From Desulfobacteraceae bacterium (GTDB lineage Bacteria > Desulfobacterota > Desulfobacteria > Desulfobacterales > SURF-7), in assembly GCA_030619585.1 (NCBI GenBank), contig JAUXBD010000018.1, positions 1 through 9,378 on the forward strand: DNA of 9,378 nt, read 5' to 3'. The notes under the pieces were generated by a model that searched no databases, was not told the DNA's origin, and saw nothing but the letters and a program-made list of their open reading frames with translations. The position numbers were made by a program, and so were the translations under genes. Positions 1-6,734 of this stretch are shown here, in pieces (position 1 is the first letter of the stretch; each line of letters starts with the position of its first letter).

Positions 1-1893
1 AGCCTTAAGTTTGGCCATTGCCTTAAGTGTAAAACGGGTAATAAGCTCAGGGCTATCATTATCGTCAGAAAACCCCTTGCCTTTACCAAATAAAGTAACA
101 AGACAATTAAAAAGCTGGGACCCCTTTACAGGTTTTGAAAGATAGGCGGCAAAGCCTGCCTTTTTTGCCTCTGCCGCATCTCCCCTTTGGCCTATTGAGG
201 TTAACATGACCATTACGGTGTTTTTTATCAAAGGATCTTCTTTAATTTTCTGCCCAAGTGTCTGACCATCCATATCAGGCATCTGCATATCGATAATCGC
301 GACGCTAAACTTATCATTTGCCTCAGCTGCCTGCCTTATTTTTTGGATAGCCTGCTTGCCGTCTGCGGCTTCATCAAAGCAGCAACCCCATGACTGAAGC
401 TGCTGAGTCAGTATCATACGGTTTGTCTTGCTGTCATCCACAACCAGAATTTTCTTACCGTTGATATCGCCTGGAATAATGACTTTTTCAATTGAGCTTT
501 CCTGTTGTTTTTCAAAAACAACCGCAAACCAGAAAGTTGAACCTTCTCCTACTTTGCTTTCAAGCCCCACTTGCCCATCCATCATCTCTGCGAGCTGCTT
601 TGAAATTGATAGTCCCAGCCCTGTCCCGCCAAATTTACGGGTCATTGAGCTGTCGCCCTGTGAAAAAGACTCAAAAATGTTTCCCAAATAATCTTCAGGT
701 ATGCCTATGCCGGTATCTTTCACAGAAAAGCGTATGGCAGCACCGGAGTCTGTCTCATCCTCCAGTGTGACACTAATAAACACTTCCCCTTTTTCAGTAA
801 ACTTAATCGCGTTATTTGCCAGGTTGATAAGAATCTGCTTGAGCCTTCCCGGATCCCCGCTCAAATTCACCGGGACATCGTCATTTATCAAATAGGTAAG
901 CTCCAGTCCCTTATTGTGGGCGCGAAGGGCCAGCATGTCAATTACATCTTCCACGGCTATTTTCAGATCAAAGTCCAGTACCTCCAGGTTAAGCTGCCCG
1001 GCCTCTATCTTGGAAAAATCCAGGATGTCGTTAATCAAGAACAAAAGAGAGTCTGCAGATGTACGTACTGTCCTGGCATACTCAAGCTGCTCTTCGTCAA
1101 GCTTGGTACCAAGTATCAGATTAGTCATACCGATTACCCCGTTAATGGGAGTTCGGATCTCATGACTCATGTTAGCCAGAAACAAGCTTTTTGCTTTGTT
1201 TGTTTTCCAGGCTTCATCTCTAGCCTCTTTTAGTCTTACTTCTCTTTCCTCAAGGCTTGCAGCTTGCAGACGCAGCTTGCCCCTCTGTTTCTTCATTCTG
1301 GCCGCAGTGTAGTATGAGATTAATGCAACTGCGTAAAGTATTACAACATTAGAAAAAAAGATTGATACCTGGTGGTTTCCACTCATATAAACCTGGAACA
1401 CAGTATCCTTATCCGGAATAATGCCAAAATACTGCAATGCGACCATGATACCAAGATTAACCGAGCAAAATGATGCTATAATAAATGGATACCTTCGAGG
1501 CCCCTCCGCACTGTTATACATAATTAACAATGCATATATGGGAGAAAGGTAAAGCGCCTTAATGCCTCCCATAAAGTATATAACAGAGGTATACCCCATA
1601 ACTTCAAGCTGATCATATAGAAATAAAAAATATCTATAAAAATTCCATTTGGGAAGATATTTAAGTACCAAAAGTATTGCGGAGGTTACAATTCCAAGGT
1701 ATGCAAATGAAATGGTTATGCCTATAAAGTTATCGAACCTTATATGGTCAACAAAAAAAAAGACCAGCCCAAATAGCCATGCAAGCGAAAACACAGCAAG
1801 TCGGACAATGGTCCCATGTAAGTGACTTTTGTATATACGGTTTAAAAGTTCTCTTTCCCTATTATTTTTGGTCAGATTCTTTTCTGAAGCCAT
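1..1893 (-). CDS. Membrane-bound hybrid sensor histidine kinase, 3' end outside the window
   Basis: An uninterrupted minus-strand frame of 631 codons starts at ATG 1891-1893 and runs off the left edge without a stop. A GAAGGG ribosome binding site (1899-1904) lies 5 bases upstream of the ATG. Residues about 29-198 hold roughly six hydrophobic segments, an integral membrane input region matching no sensor domain I can name. A charged helical linker (about 200-235) leads to the dimerisation/phosphoacceptor domain with motif MSHEIRTPIN and phosphorylated His244. The ATPase domain shows the N box (Asn361), G1 box DTGIG (Asp393), the FESFSQGD segment and G2 box GGTGLGL from Gly422. A receiver domain follows with acidic pair Asp486/Asp487, phosphoacceptor Asp535 in DMQMPDMDG, Thr565 and Lys587. 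The protein therefore autophosphorylates on His and passes phosphate to its own receiver. The residues after the receiver (PELITRFTLKAM) resemble linkers that precede a second receiver in related kinases, so a further receiver or HPt domain probably lies outside. The signal sensed is unknown. Confidence 0.95.
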   Translation of the reverse strand, partial: MASEKNLTKNNRERELLNRIYKSHLHGTIVRLAVFSLAWLFGLVFFFVDHIRFDNFIGITISFAYLGIVTSAILLVLKYLPKWNFYRYFLFLYDQLEVMGYTSVIYFMGGIKALYLSPIYALLIMYNSAEGPRRYPFIIASFCSVNLGIMVALQYFGIIPDKDTVFQVYMSGNHQVSIFFSNVVILYAVALISYYTAARMKKQRGKLRLQAASLEEREVRLKEARDEAWKTNKAKSLFLANMSHEIRTPINGVIGMTNLILGTKLDEEQLEYARTVRTSADSLLFLINDILDFSKIEAGQLNLEVLDFDLKIAVEDVIDMLALRAHNKGLELTYLINDDVPVNLSGDPGRLKQILINLANNAIKFTEKGEVFISVTLEDETDSGAAIRFSVKDTGIGIPEDYLGNIFESFSQGDSSMTRKFGGTGLGLSISKQLAEMMDGQVGLESKVGEGSTFWFAVVFEKQQESSIEKVIIPGDINGKKILVVDDSKTNRMILTQQLQSWGCCFDEAADGKQAIQKIRQAAEANDKFSVAIIDMQMPDMDGQTLGQKIKEDPLIKNTVMVMLTSIGQRGDAAEAKKAGFAAYLSKPVKGSQLFNCLVTLFGKGKGFSDDNDSPELITRFTLKAMAKLKA

Positions 1894-1915
1894 ATAGGCC
1901 CTTCATCAAAAATGC

Positions 1916-1945
1916 ATAATGATTACAAAGTACTGCACTTTCCAA
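1916..1945 (-). promoter_or_regulatory. Possible promoter for the histidine kinase
   Basis: On the minus strand a TTGGAA box (1940-1945) and a CATTAT box (1916-1921) are separated by 18 bases. Each matches the sigma-70 consensus at four of six positions. The site lies within 25-55 bases of the kinase start codon, a sensible distance, but both boxes are weak and the region is AT-rich, so chance matches are likely. Confidence 0.25.
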
Positions 1946-1970
1946 TAACATGATTAATGTCATTGTAATC
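1921..1970. promoter_or_regulatory. Inverted repeat GATTACAA/TTGTAATC upstream of the kinase, possible operator
   Basis: GATTACAA at 1921-1928 is mirrored exactly by TTGTAATC at 1963-1970. The start-to-start spacing is 42 bases, about four helical turns, so two bound proteins would sit on the same face of the DNA. The pair brackets the candidate -35 box of the kinase, which is where a repressor or looping regulator could act. Eight-base arms 34 bases apart can arise by chance in AT-rich DNA. No regulator family is recognised. Confidence 0.3.
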
Positions 1971-2019
1971 TGATACCATAATGAATCGAGAACCACAACA
2001 TTTGTTATTGATAGGGGGA

Positions 2020-2106
2020 AAATAAACTACCCCGCCGCAAGCGGACGGGGTATCTACTTATGGAATACTCCATTTAAACGCTGCAAGCAGCGGGGAATTA
2101 AACCCA
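2020..2106. repeat. Two-hairpin dispersed repeat, copy 1
   Basis: The element opens with AAATAAACTA and contains a GC-rich hairpin at 2029-2051. Its outer stem is CCCCG/CGGGG and its inner stem CCGC/GCGG, with AA at the tip and one bulged A. A second hairpin, CGCTGC-AA-GCAGCG, lies at 2079-2092 and is followed by GGGGAATTAAACCC. The 3' strand of the second hairpin plus its GGGG tail (2087-2095) can also pair with the 5' strand of the first, so two alternative folds exist. A related copy in the same orientation lies at 2892-2975. Its GC content contrasts sharply with the flanks. It looks like a REP/BIME-type dispersed element; its function is unknown. Confidence 0.7.
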
Positions 2107-2129
2107 AAGCTTCGCATTAAAATTCTTAG

Positions 2130-2284
2130 GGTTCACTCAAAAATTAGTTCACAATTTTGGGGGTTGAGTCGCCTGGATGGCAAGGCGTGAAAACGCAGGC
2201 ATATTAAACATATGTCGAGTTTTCACAACGCAGCCAGACAGGATGAATCGGCTTCCAAAATGTGAAGTTATTTTTGAGTGAGCC
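2130..2284. mobile_element. 155-bp palindromic MITE-like element with 5-bp target-site duplication
   Basis: The ends are near-perfect inverted repeats: GGTTCACTCAAAAAT on the left, and GGCTCACTCAAAAAT when the right end is reverse complemented. Imperfect symmetry continues through the whole element. TTCACA-ATTTTGG blocks follow the tips, and GTGAAAAC (2187-2194) is mirrored by GTTTTCAC (2219-2226). The centre of the inner pair (2206.5) coincides with the centre of the whole element (2207). CTTAG occurs immediately outside both ends (2125-2129 and 2285-2289), as expected of a duplicated insertion target. It encodes no transposase and would need one supplied in trans. Which transposase family is unknown. 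It could also act as a structured RNA or a terminator between the two minus-strand genes. Confidence 0.7.
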
Positions 2285-2300
2285 CTTAGGATTTACCAAT

Positions 2301-2341
2301 TTAATGATTTGGTTAATGATTTGGTTAATGCTTTGGTTATT
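2301..2341. repeat. 12-bp tandem repeat (TTAATGATTTGG), three units plus a partial
   Basis: TTAATGATTTGG occurs at 2301-2312 and 2313-2324, then with one change (TTAATGCTTTGG) at 2325-2336, then as a degenerate partial unit TTATT. The array begins about a dozen bases beyond the right-hand flank of the palindromic element. It looks like a small slippage-prone minisatellite. No binding role is evident. Confidence 0.75.
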
Positions 2342-2414
2342 GTCCACGTATAGATATTTTGTTCAAGTTCAAGCCGAAGGTCCCGGACTTTGAGCGGGGG
2401 AAGGGGATTCAATA

Positions 2415-2804
2415 TTATCTGCCAGGCATAATAATCCGTGAACCATCCCCTTGTTGCCCCTGCGGCTGCTGTTGTTGTTGCTGCTGCTGTTTTTCCTGCA
2501 TTTTTCTAATATTTTCAACCATCTTGGCCATTGCTCCCTCCATGGCTTTCGGAAACGCACCCAAAGCCTCCTCGATATTATTTGCCTCCAACGGAGCCTG
2601 AAGCGGCACCGGTCCCTGTGGAGACATCAATTGGGTATGACCAATAAATATATGCGTTCTGCTCTTGTCTTCTGTTCCATCAAGTTTTACAGGTATCAAC
2701 CGCCTGATAGATGCTATCTTGAGGTCGGTAACTGATTCCTCACGGTATAAATTATCTTTGTCAACTGTAAAATCGATATTCTGTTCTTGCCCGCCATTGC
2801 TCAT
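2415..2804 (-). CDS. Small protein of unknown function with polyglutamine tail
   Basis: The preferred start is ATG 2802-2804, which gives 129 residues, because GGAG (2813-2816) lies 8 bases upstream. An in-frame ATG 11 codons earlier (2835-2837) has no comparable site. There is no signal peptide or membrane segment, so it is probably cytoplasmic. Residues about 8-65 are a mixed-charge region likely to be beta-rich (NIDFTVDKDNLYREES, then IRRLIPVKLDG and THIFIGHTQLM). Residues 77-105 look like an amphipathic helix rich in Ala, Met, Glu and Lys. Residues 106-113 are eight glutamines in a row, followed by a Gln/Gly/Pro tail ending IIMPGR. The polyGln is encoded by a mixed CAG/CAA run, so its length may vary between strains. 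I recall similar short proteins labelled only 'cytoplasmic protein' in sulfate reducers; this is unverified memory. It stands alone on the minus strand, between two copies of a hairpin repeat and divergent from smc. No function can be assigned. Confidence 0.8.
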   Translation of the reverse strand: MSNGGQEQNIDFTVDKDNLYREESVTDLKIASIRRLIPVKLDGTEDKSRTHIFIGHTQLMSPQGPVPLQAPLEANNIEEALGAFPKAMEGAMAKMVENIRKMQEKQQQQQQQQPQGQQGDGSRIIMPGR

Positions 2805-2838
2805 TTGCTTTTCTCCTACCACTTGGGGTATTCTCAAA

Positions 2839-2844
2839 ATTATA
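2839..2844 (-). promoter_or_regulatory. Possible -10 box for the polyglutamine protein gene
   Basis: A perfect TATAAT reads on the minus strand 34 bases upstream of the start codon, which would give a leader of about 28 bases. No -35 box is found at the usual distance: the nearest good one, TTGACA at 2877-2882, is 32 bases away, too far for sigma-70. Either the promoter depends on an activator or the match is chance. Confidence 0.3.
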
Positions 2845-2891
2845 AGATCAGTTAATTAACCATAGTGCTATTTCATTGTCAATTATATTTT

Positions 2892-2975
2892 AAATAAACT
2901 ACCCCGCTGCAGGCAGACGGGGGGTTAAGCACAATTCTCATTTGTAACGCCGCAAGCAGTGGGGAAACCAACCCC
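2892..2975. repeat. Two-hairpin dispersed repeat, copy 2
   Basis: It begins AAATAAACTACCCCGC exactly as copy 1 does (2020-2106). The first hairpin (2901-2922) keeps the CCCCG/CGGGG outer stem, but its inner stem is CTGC/GCAG instead of CCGC/GCGG. Both partners of one base pair have changed, so pairing is preserved. The second hairpin (2948-2961, CGCCGC-AA-GCAGTG) retains the AA tip but carries one C-A mismatch and one G-T pair. The spacing between hairpins is three bases shorter than in copy 1. The copies share orientation and bracket the 2415-2804 gene. The preserved pairing suggests structure was under selection at some stage. Confidence 0.7.
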
Positions 2976-3044
2976 AAGGGATTCAAGTTCATACAACATC
3001 TTGTGCCTTTATTGCTAATACCCCCCCTAACTTGTGTTTTTCCC

Positions 3045-3073
3045 TTTACAAAAGGATTGTTGTCTGCTATTAA
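3045..3073 (+). promoter_or_regulatory. Probable sigma-70-type promoter for smc-ftsY
   Basis: TTTACA (3045-3050, five of six to the -35 consensus) is followed after exactly 17 bases by TATTAA (3068-3073, four of six to the -10 consensus). The bases TGC directly before the -10 box form an extended -10 motif. Transcription would begin near 3080, giving a leader of about 33 bases before the smc start codon. This is the best promoter candidate in the window but is judged by eye only. Confidence 0.5.
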
Positions 3074-3097
3074 ATTCTCTACTGAAAAAACAAAATC

Positions 3098-3102
3098 GGG
3101 AG
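3098..3102 (+). promoter_or_regulatory. Ribosome binding site of smc
   Basis: GGGAG lies 10 bases before ATG 3113. It supports that codon as the start, which also puts the conserved N-terminal sequence KKLEITGFKSF right at the beginning of the protein. Confidence 0.65.
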
Positions 3103-3112
3103 ATATTCTCAT

Positions 3113-6100
3113 ATGAAACTAAAAAAGCTTGAAATAACGGGCTTCAAGTCCTTTGTGGATAAAACCCGAATATCATTTCCCAACGGTATTTCAGCAATTG
3201 TAGGACCCAACGGTTGCGGGAAGAGCAATGTGGTTGATGCACTCAGGTGGGTAATGGGCGAGCAGAGCGTTAAACAGCTGCGCGGAAAATCCATGGAAGA
3301 TATCATCTTTTCAGGCACTGACGGAAGACCCCCGCTAAATATGGCAGAGGTTTCCCTGACCCTTGTAAATGACAATGGCAGCGCTCCTGAAGAGCTCAAG
3401 GACTTTAGCGAGATAGAAATAACAAGGCGTCTATACAGGTCAGGGGAAAGGTCCTATTTTCTCAATAAGCAGCCCTGCAGATTAAAGGACATCAATAATA
3501 TATTTTTAGGAAGCGGTATGGGGGCAAAATCCTATGCTGTAATACAACAGGGAAACATAGGAGCTATTACAGACGCAGGGCCTGAAGAAAGGCGCTTTTT
3601 TATTGAGGAAGCTGCCGGAGTTACAAGGTATAAAAATCACAAGATAGAAGCGTTGCGTAAAGTAAAATCAACAAGACAAAACCTACTTCGTGTGACTGAT
3701 ATAATTGCTGAAGTGAAACGACAGATGAGCAGCCTTAACCGTCAGGCAAGAAAGGCTGAAATGTTTAAAAAACACAGGGAGAGTATCAAAGATCTTGATG
3801 TTTTTATATCTCTGATTGACCATGAAGAGCTTAGAGCCAAGATCGAAAAAACAGCATTAGTGCTAAAAGAACTTAAAGACACTGAATTTGAGCACACATC
3901 CAAGCTCGGAAAACTGGACGCTCTTGTTGAGGAGATACAGGTAAATCGTACCAGGAAACACATGGAGATCTCCCAGCAAAAAACCCTTAAATTTGAAACA
4001 CAGAGAGATACCGACCGGATAGAAAATGATCTTGCCCATCTAAAGAAAGATGTGGAACGGCTTACAGTTGAAGTTGAAGAACTTAAATCTGCCGGCAAGA
4101 ATCTTGATGAAAAGAACTTAAAAATGAAGCTGGAGATGCAGGAAGTTGAAAAGAGCGAAGCCGATATTCAAGAAGAGGTGAGGATACAAAAAGAGTTACT
4201 TGAAAAGGAAAATCTTCTTTCTCAAAGCCTGAGAGCTAAACTGGACCGGTTAAACACCGAGCTTAACACATACAAGACAGAACTCATGGAGCTGGTTGCA
4301 AAAGAGGCCAAGTATAAAAATATCTATCAAAACGCTTCAAACAACAAAGAGAGCCTTGCCAGACGTCTCAAAAGAACTGCAGAAGAGGAGGCGATAGCCG
4401 GGAAAAAAGCCGGGGAATTTAGGGAAAAAGAGGCCCAGGCTAAAAAAACCCTGGAATCATTCAAAAAGGAAATCGAGGAGTTAAGCAGCAAGATAGATGC
4501 TGCAAGAAAAAAACTTGAAGAAAAAAGCAAAATCCTTGGCGAAAAAGTAAAGCTTGTACAAACCCTTGAGCTTGAAAGGCATAAGTTAAAATCCAGGTAT
4601 AATGCCTTAAAAAAGATGGATGACAATTTCGAGTGGTATAAAGACGGGGTCAAAGCCATAATGAAAAAGGGCGAAGGCGTTGTCAACCAGGAGATCCAGC
4701 CCTCTTCAAGGCTGAAAAACGGCAACATCATTGGTATTATGGCAGATATGATTGAACCCCAGCCAGGCTTTGAGACTGCTGTTGAAGCTGTTCTTGGAGA
4801 ATCCTTACAATATATAATTGTCAAGGACCAAGAAACAGGCGTTGATGCCATAGACTATCTTAGAACAAGCGGTGCCGGTCGCAGCGGATTTATTCCGGTT
4901 TCATCGGTTAAAAAAATAAAAGCGCAGTCCTCTAACAACGAAACACAACCCTCTTTGCAACTCTTGCTGGACCATGTTTCAATAAAGGACGGGTTTGAAG
5001 ATATCGCTCAAGCTATGTTTTCAGATGTGGTGGTTGTCAATGATATTCAAGAAGCTGTCAAAACATGGAACAGCCTTTGTAAATCAAACGGCCATTATCC
5101 CAAAACCATAGTAACAAAAGAGGGCAATCTTATATCTCCAAAAGGCATAATGCTTGGGGGAAGCAAAGACAAACTCTCCGGGATACTTGCAAAAAAAAAT
5201 GAGCTAAAGGAGCTGGCAGGCAAGGTTGCCGATCTTGACAGGCAGCTGGAATCTGAAAAAACTTTGCAAAAAGGGATTGAGTCATCTGTGCGTGACAATG
5301 AAATTGAACTGCAGAAACAAGTTGAGCACAAAAACAACTTAACGCAAGACGAGCTTGAAGCGCAAAAATCATATTACAAAACAACAGAGAACTTAAAACA
5401 TGCTCTTCATCATCTGGAGGTAGTAGCCCTTGAGCATGAACAGCTTTTGGGCGAAGAAAGCGACATTGACGACGAGATGTCAAGTTATTACAATGAATTA
5501 GCCAAGACAGAGCAAGATGTTAAACAGGCACAGGACAATGTAACAGACAGATCCTCTAAAATCGATTCCGTGTCCGTAGATTTGGAAGAGTTTAACCAAA
5601 AAGTTGTTGATATAAAACTTGCTCTCACCGGATTAAATGCAAAGCTTGACAACTCAACCAACACATTAAGGAGGCTTAAGGCTTTCTATAATGACAGGAT
5701 TAAACAACTCGAGCAACTCTCTGCAGATATTGAAGCCAAAATCCAGAAAAGGGCCAGTAAAAAAGAAAAAATAGCCGCGCATAAACAGAACCTGTCTGAG
5801 ATGTATGATAAGTTCAAGGAGCTTAATCAAAAACTTGAAATCAGCGAAGATGACTTCCAGGCCATTGAAGATAAGCTAAAAGAACACGGTGAGCTTATAT
5901 CAAAGATACAGGGCAAGCGGGAAAAGGACCTTGAAAAATTACGTTATCTTGAAGTTGAGCAATCCCAGCTTCAAATAAAACTGGAAAATATAGAAAACCG
6001 GATTGAGGAGCGCTATCACCAACCACTTAAACTGTTTCGGTCACAACTTTCCGAAAAATTGAACAACCTCGAAACCTCTAAGACAGAGATGGAGGAGGAC

Positions 6101-6724
6101 TTAACTCAACTTAGAGAAAAAATCGCAAGAATCGGTGATGTGAATCTCGGCGCTATTCAGGAGTATGAGGAACTAAAAACAAGAGATGAATTTCTCACTT
6201 CACAAAAAGATGACCTTGAGAAAGCACTGGCAGACCTTCACACTGTTATCAAAAAGACCAACAAAATCACAAAGGATCTGTTTCTAAAAACACTTGATGA
6301 GATTAATGACAAACTAAAGGAAGTATTTCCACGCCTTTTTGACGGCGGTACGGCAAAGCTTGTATTAACCGAGCCTGACAATGTTTTAGAATCCGGAGTG
6401 GAGTTTATGATCCACCCTCCCGGGAAAAAACTCACAAGAATGAGTCTTCTTTCCGGTGGTGAAAAAGCCCTTTCCGCCATATCTTTTATATTCTCAATAT
6501 TTCTCCTTAAACCCGCATCTTTCTGCCTTATGGATGAAATTGATGCACCCCTTGATGATGCCAATGTTTATCGTTTTAATGATCTTGTAAAAACCATTGG
6601 TGAGAAATCACAAATAATAATGGTAACACACAATAAAAGGAGCATGGAGTTTGCCGATATCCTTTTGGGTATTACCATGCAAAAAAAGGGCATATCCCAG
6701 ATTGTATCGGTAAACCTGGAATGA
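3113..6724 (+). CDS. smc: Chromosome segregation/condensation protein SMC
   Basis: This is a complete 1203-residue SMC ATPase, close to the usual bacterial length of about 1190. The N-terminal ATPase half carries Walker A GPNGCGKS (31-38), and the Q-loop region reads YAVIQQGNIG ahead of the conserved segment FFIEEAAGVTRYK. A long heptad-like, Glu/Lys/Leu-rich coiled coil spans about 170-515. The hinge dimerisation domain spans about 520-685, with GIMADMI from residue 541 and the glycine-rich GAGRSGFIP. The returning coiled coil spans about 690-1035. The C-terminal ATPase half has signature LSGGEK (1113-1118), Walker B CLMDEID (Asp1141, Glu1142) and the H-loop region MVTHNK. It would act as a dimer on the nucleoid, normally with ScpA and ScpB, which are not in this window. 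All catalytic motifs are intact. RecN and MukB are excluded by the motifs and length. It heads the plus-strand operon, ten bases upstream of ftsY. Confidence 0.98.
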   Translation: MKLKKLEITGFKSFVDKTRISFPNGISAIVGPNGCGKSNVVDALRWVMGEQSVKQLRGKSMEDIIFSGTDGRPPLNMAEVSLTLVNDNGSAPEELKDFSEIEITRRLYRSGERSYFLNKQPCRLKDINNIFLGSGMGAKSYAVIQQGNIGAITDAGPEERRFFIEEAAGVTRYKNHKIEALRKVKSTRQNLLRVTDIIAEVKRQMSSLNRQARKAEMFKKHRESIKDLDVFISLIDHEELRAKIEKTALVLKELKDTEFEHTSKLGKLDALVEEIQVNRTRKHMEISQQKTLKFETQRDTDRIENDLAHLKKDVERLTVEVEELKSAGKNLDEKNLKMKLEMQEVEKSEADIQEEVRIQKELLEKENLLSQSLRAKLDRLNTELNTYKTELMELVAKEAKYKNIYQNASNNKESLARRLKRTAEEEAIAGKKAGEFREKEAQAKKTLESFKKEIEELSSKIDAARKKLEEKSKILGEKVKLVQTLELERHKLKSRYNALKKMDDNFEWYKDGVKAIMKKGEGVVNQEIQPSSRLKNGNIIGIMADMIEPQPGFETAVEAVLGESLQYIIVKDQETGVDAIDYLRTSGAGRSGFIPVSSVKKIKAQSSNNETQPSLQLLLDHVSIKDGFEDIAQAMFSDVVVVNDIQEAVKTWNSLCKSNGHYPKTIVTKEGNLISPKGIMLGGSKDKLSGILAKKNELKELAGKVADLDRQLESEKTLQKGIESSVRDNEIELQKQVEHKNNLTQDELEAQKSYYKTTENLKHALHHLEVVALEHEQLLGEESDIDDEMSSYYNELAKTEQDVKQAQDNVTDRSSKIDSVSVDLEEFNQKVVDIKLALTGLNAKLDNSTNTLRRLKAFYNDRIKQLEQLSADIEAKIQKRASKKEKIAAHKQNLSEMYDKFKELNQKLEISEDDFQAIEDKLKEHGELISKIQGKREKDLEKLRYLEVEQSQLQIKLENIENRIEERYHQPLKLFRSQLSEKLNNLETSKTEMEEDLTQLREKIARIGDVNLGAIQEYEELKTRDEFLTSQKDDLEKALADLHTVIKKTNKITKDLFLKTLDEINDKLKEVFPRLFDGGTAKLVLTEPDNVLESGVEFMIHPPGKKLTRMSLLSGGEKALSAISFIFSIFLLKPASFCLMDEIDAPLDDANVYRFNDLVKTIGEKSQIIMVTHNKRSMEFADILLGITMQKKGISQIVSVNLE

Positions 6725-6734
6725 CACTGAAAAA

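Larger units (their letters stand above)
1894..2414. other. Gene-free, repeat-rich intergenic region
   Basis: This 521-base stretch lies between two minus-strand genes. I see no convincing reading frame in it. In order it holds the probable 5' control region of the kinase, a two-hairpin repeat, a long palindromic MITE-like element and a 12-base tandem repeat. The last 70 bases or so before the upstream gene's stop codon show no clear hairpin plus T-tract, so a conventional terminator for that gene is not evident. The palindromic element could stop transcription instead. Confidence 0.8.
2805..3112. other. Divergent intergenic control region
   Basis: These 308 bases separate the minus-strand polyglutamine protein gene from smc on the plus strand. 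They hold the candidate -10 box of the former, the second two-hairpin repeat, a run of seven C (3021-3027), and the candidate smc promoter and ribosome binding site. A minus-strand frame spans part of the region but reads through the hairpin repeat and is not credible as a gene. Confidence 0.75.

Noticed and set aside
428..1233. Several plus-strand frames over the left part of the window
   Set aside because: They are antisense to the histidine kinase, whose minus-strand frame contains every expected catalytic motif.
2029..2051. Intrinsic terminator at the first GC-rich hairpin
   Set aside because: The stem is strong, but no T tract follows on either strand, and a related copy exists elsewhere in the window. 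A dispersed repeat explains it better.
2020..2106. CRISPR-like repeats in the intergenic region
   Set aside because: The hairpins differ from each other, occur only twice in the window at a distance of about 870 bases, and have no regular spacers or cas genes.
2359..2735. Plus-strand frames opposite the polyglutamine protein gene (poly-Cys and poly-Leu)
   Set aside because: The cysteine and leucine runs are the antisense readings of the CAG/CAA tract. The minus-strand frame has a proper ribosome binding site and a protein-like composition.
2839..2882. TTGACA and TATAAT on the minus strand as one promoter
   Set aside because: Both boxes match consensus perfectly but are 32 bases apart, about twice the distance sigma-70 polymerase accepts.
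2879..3112. 77-codon minus-strand frame upstream of smc
   Set aside because: It starts inside the smc ribosome-binding region, reads through the two-hairpin repeat, has no good ribosome binding site and resembles no protein family.
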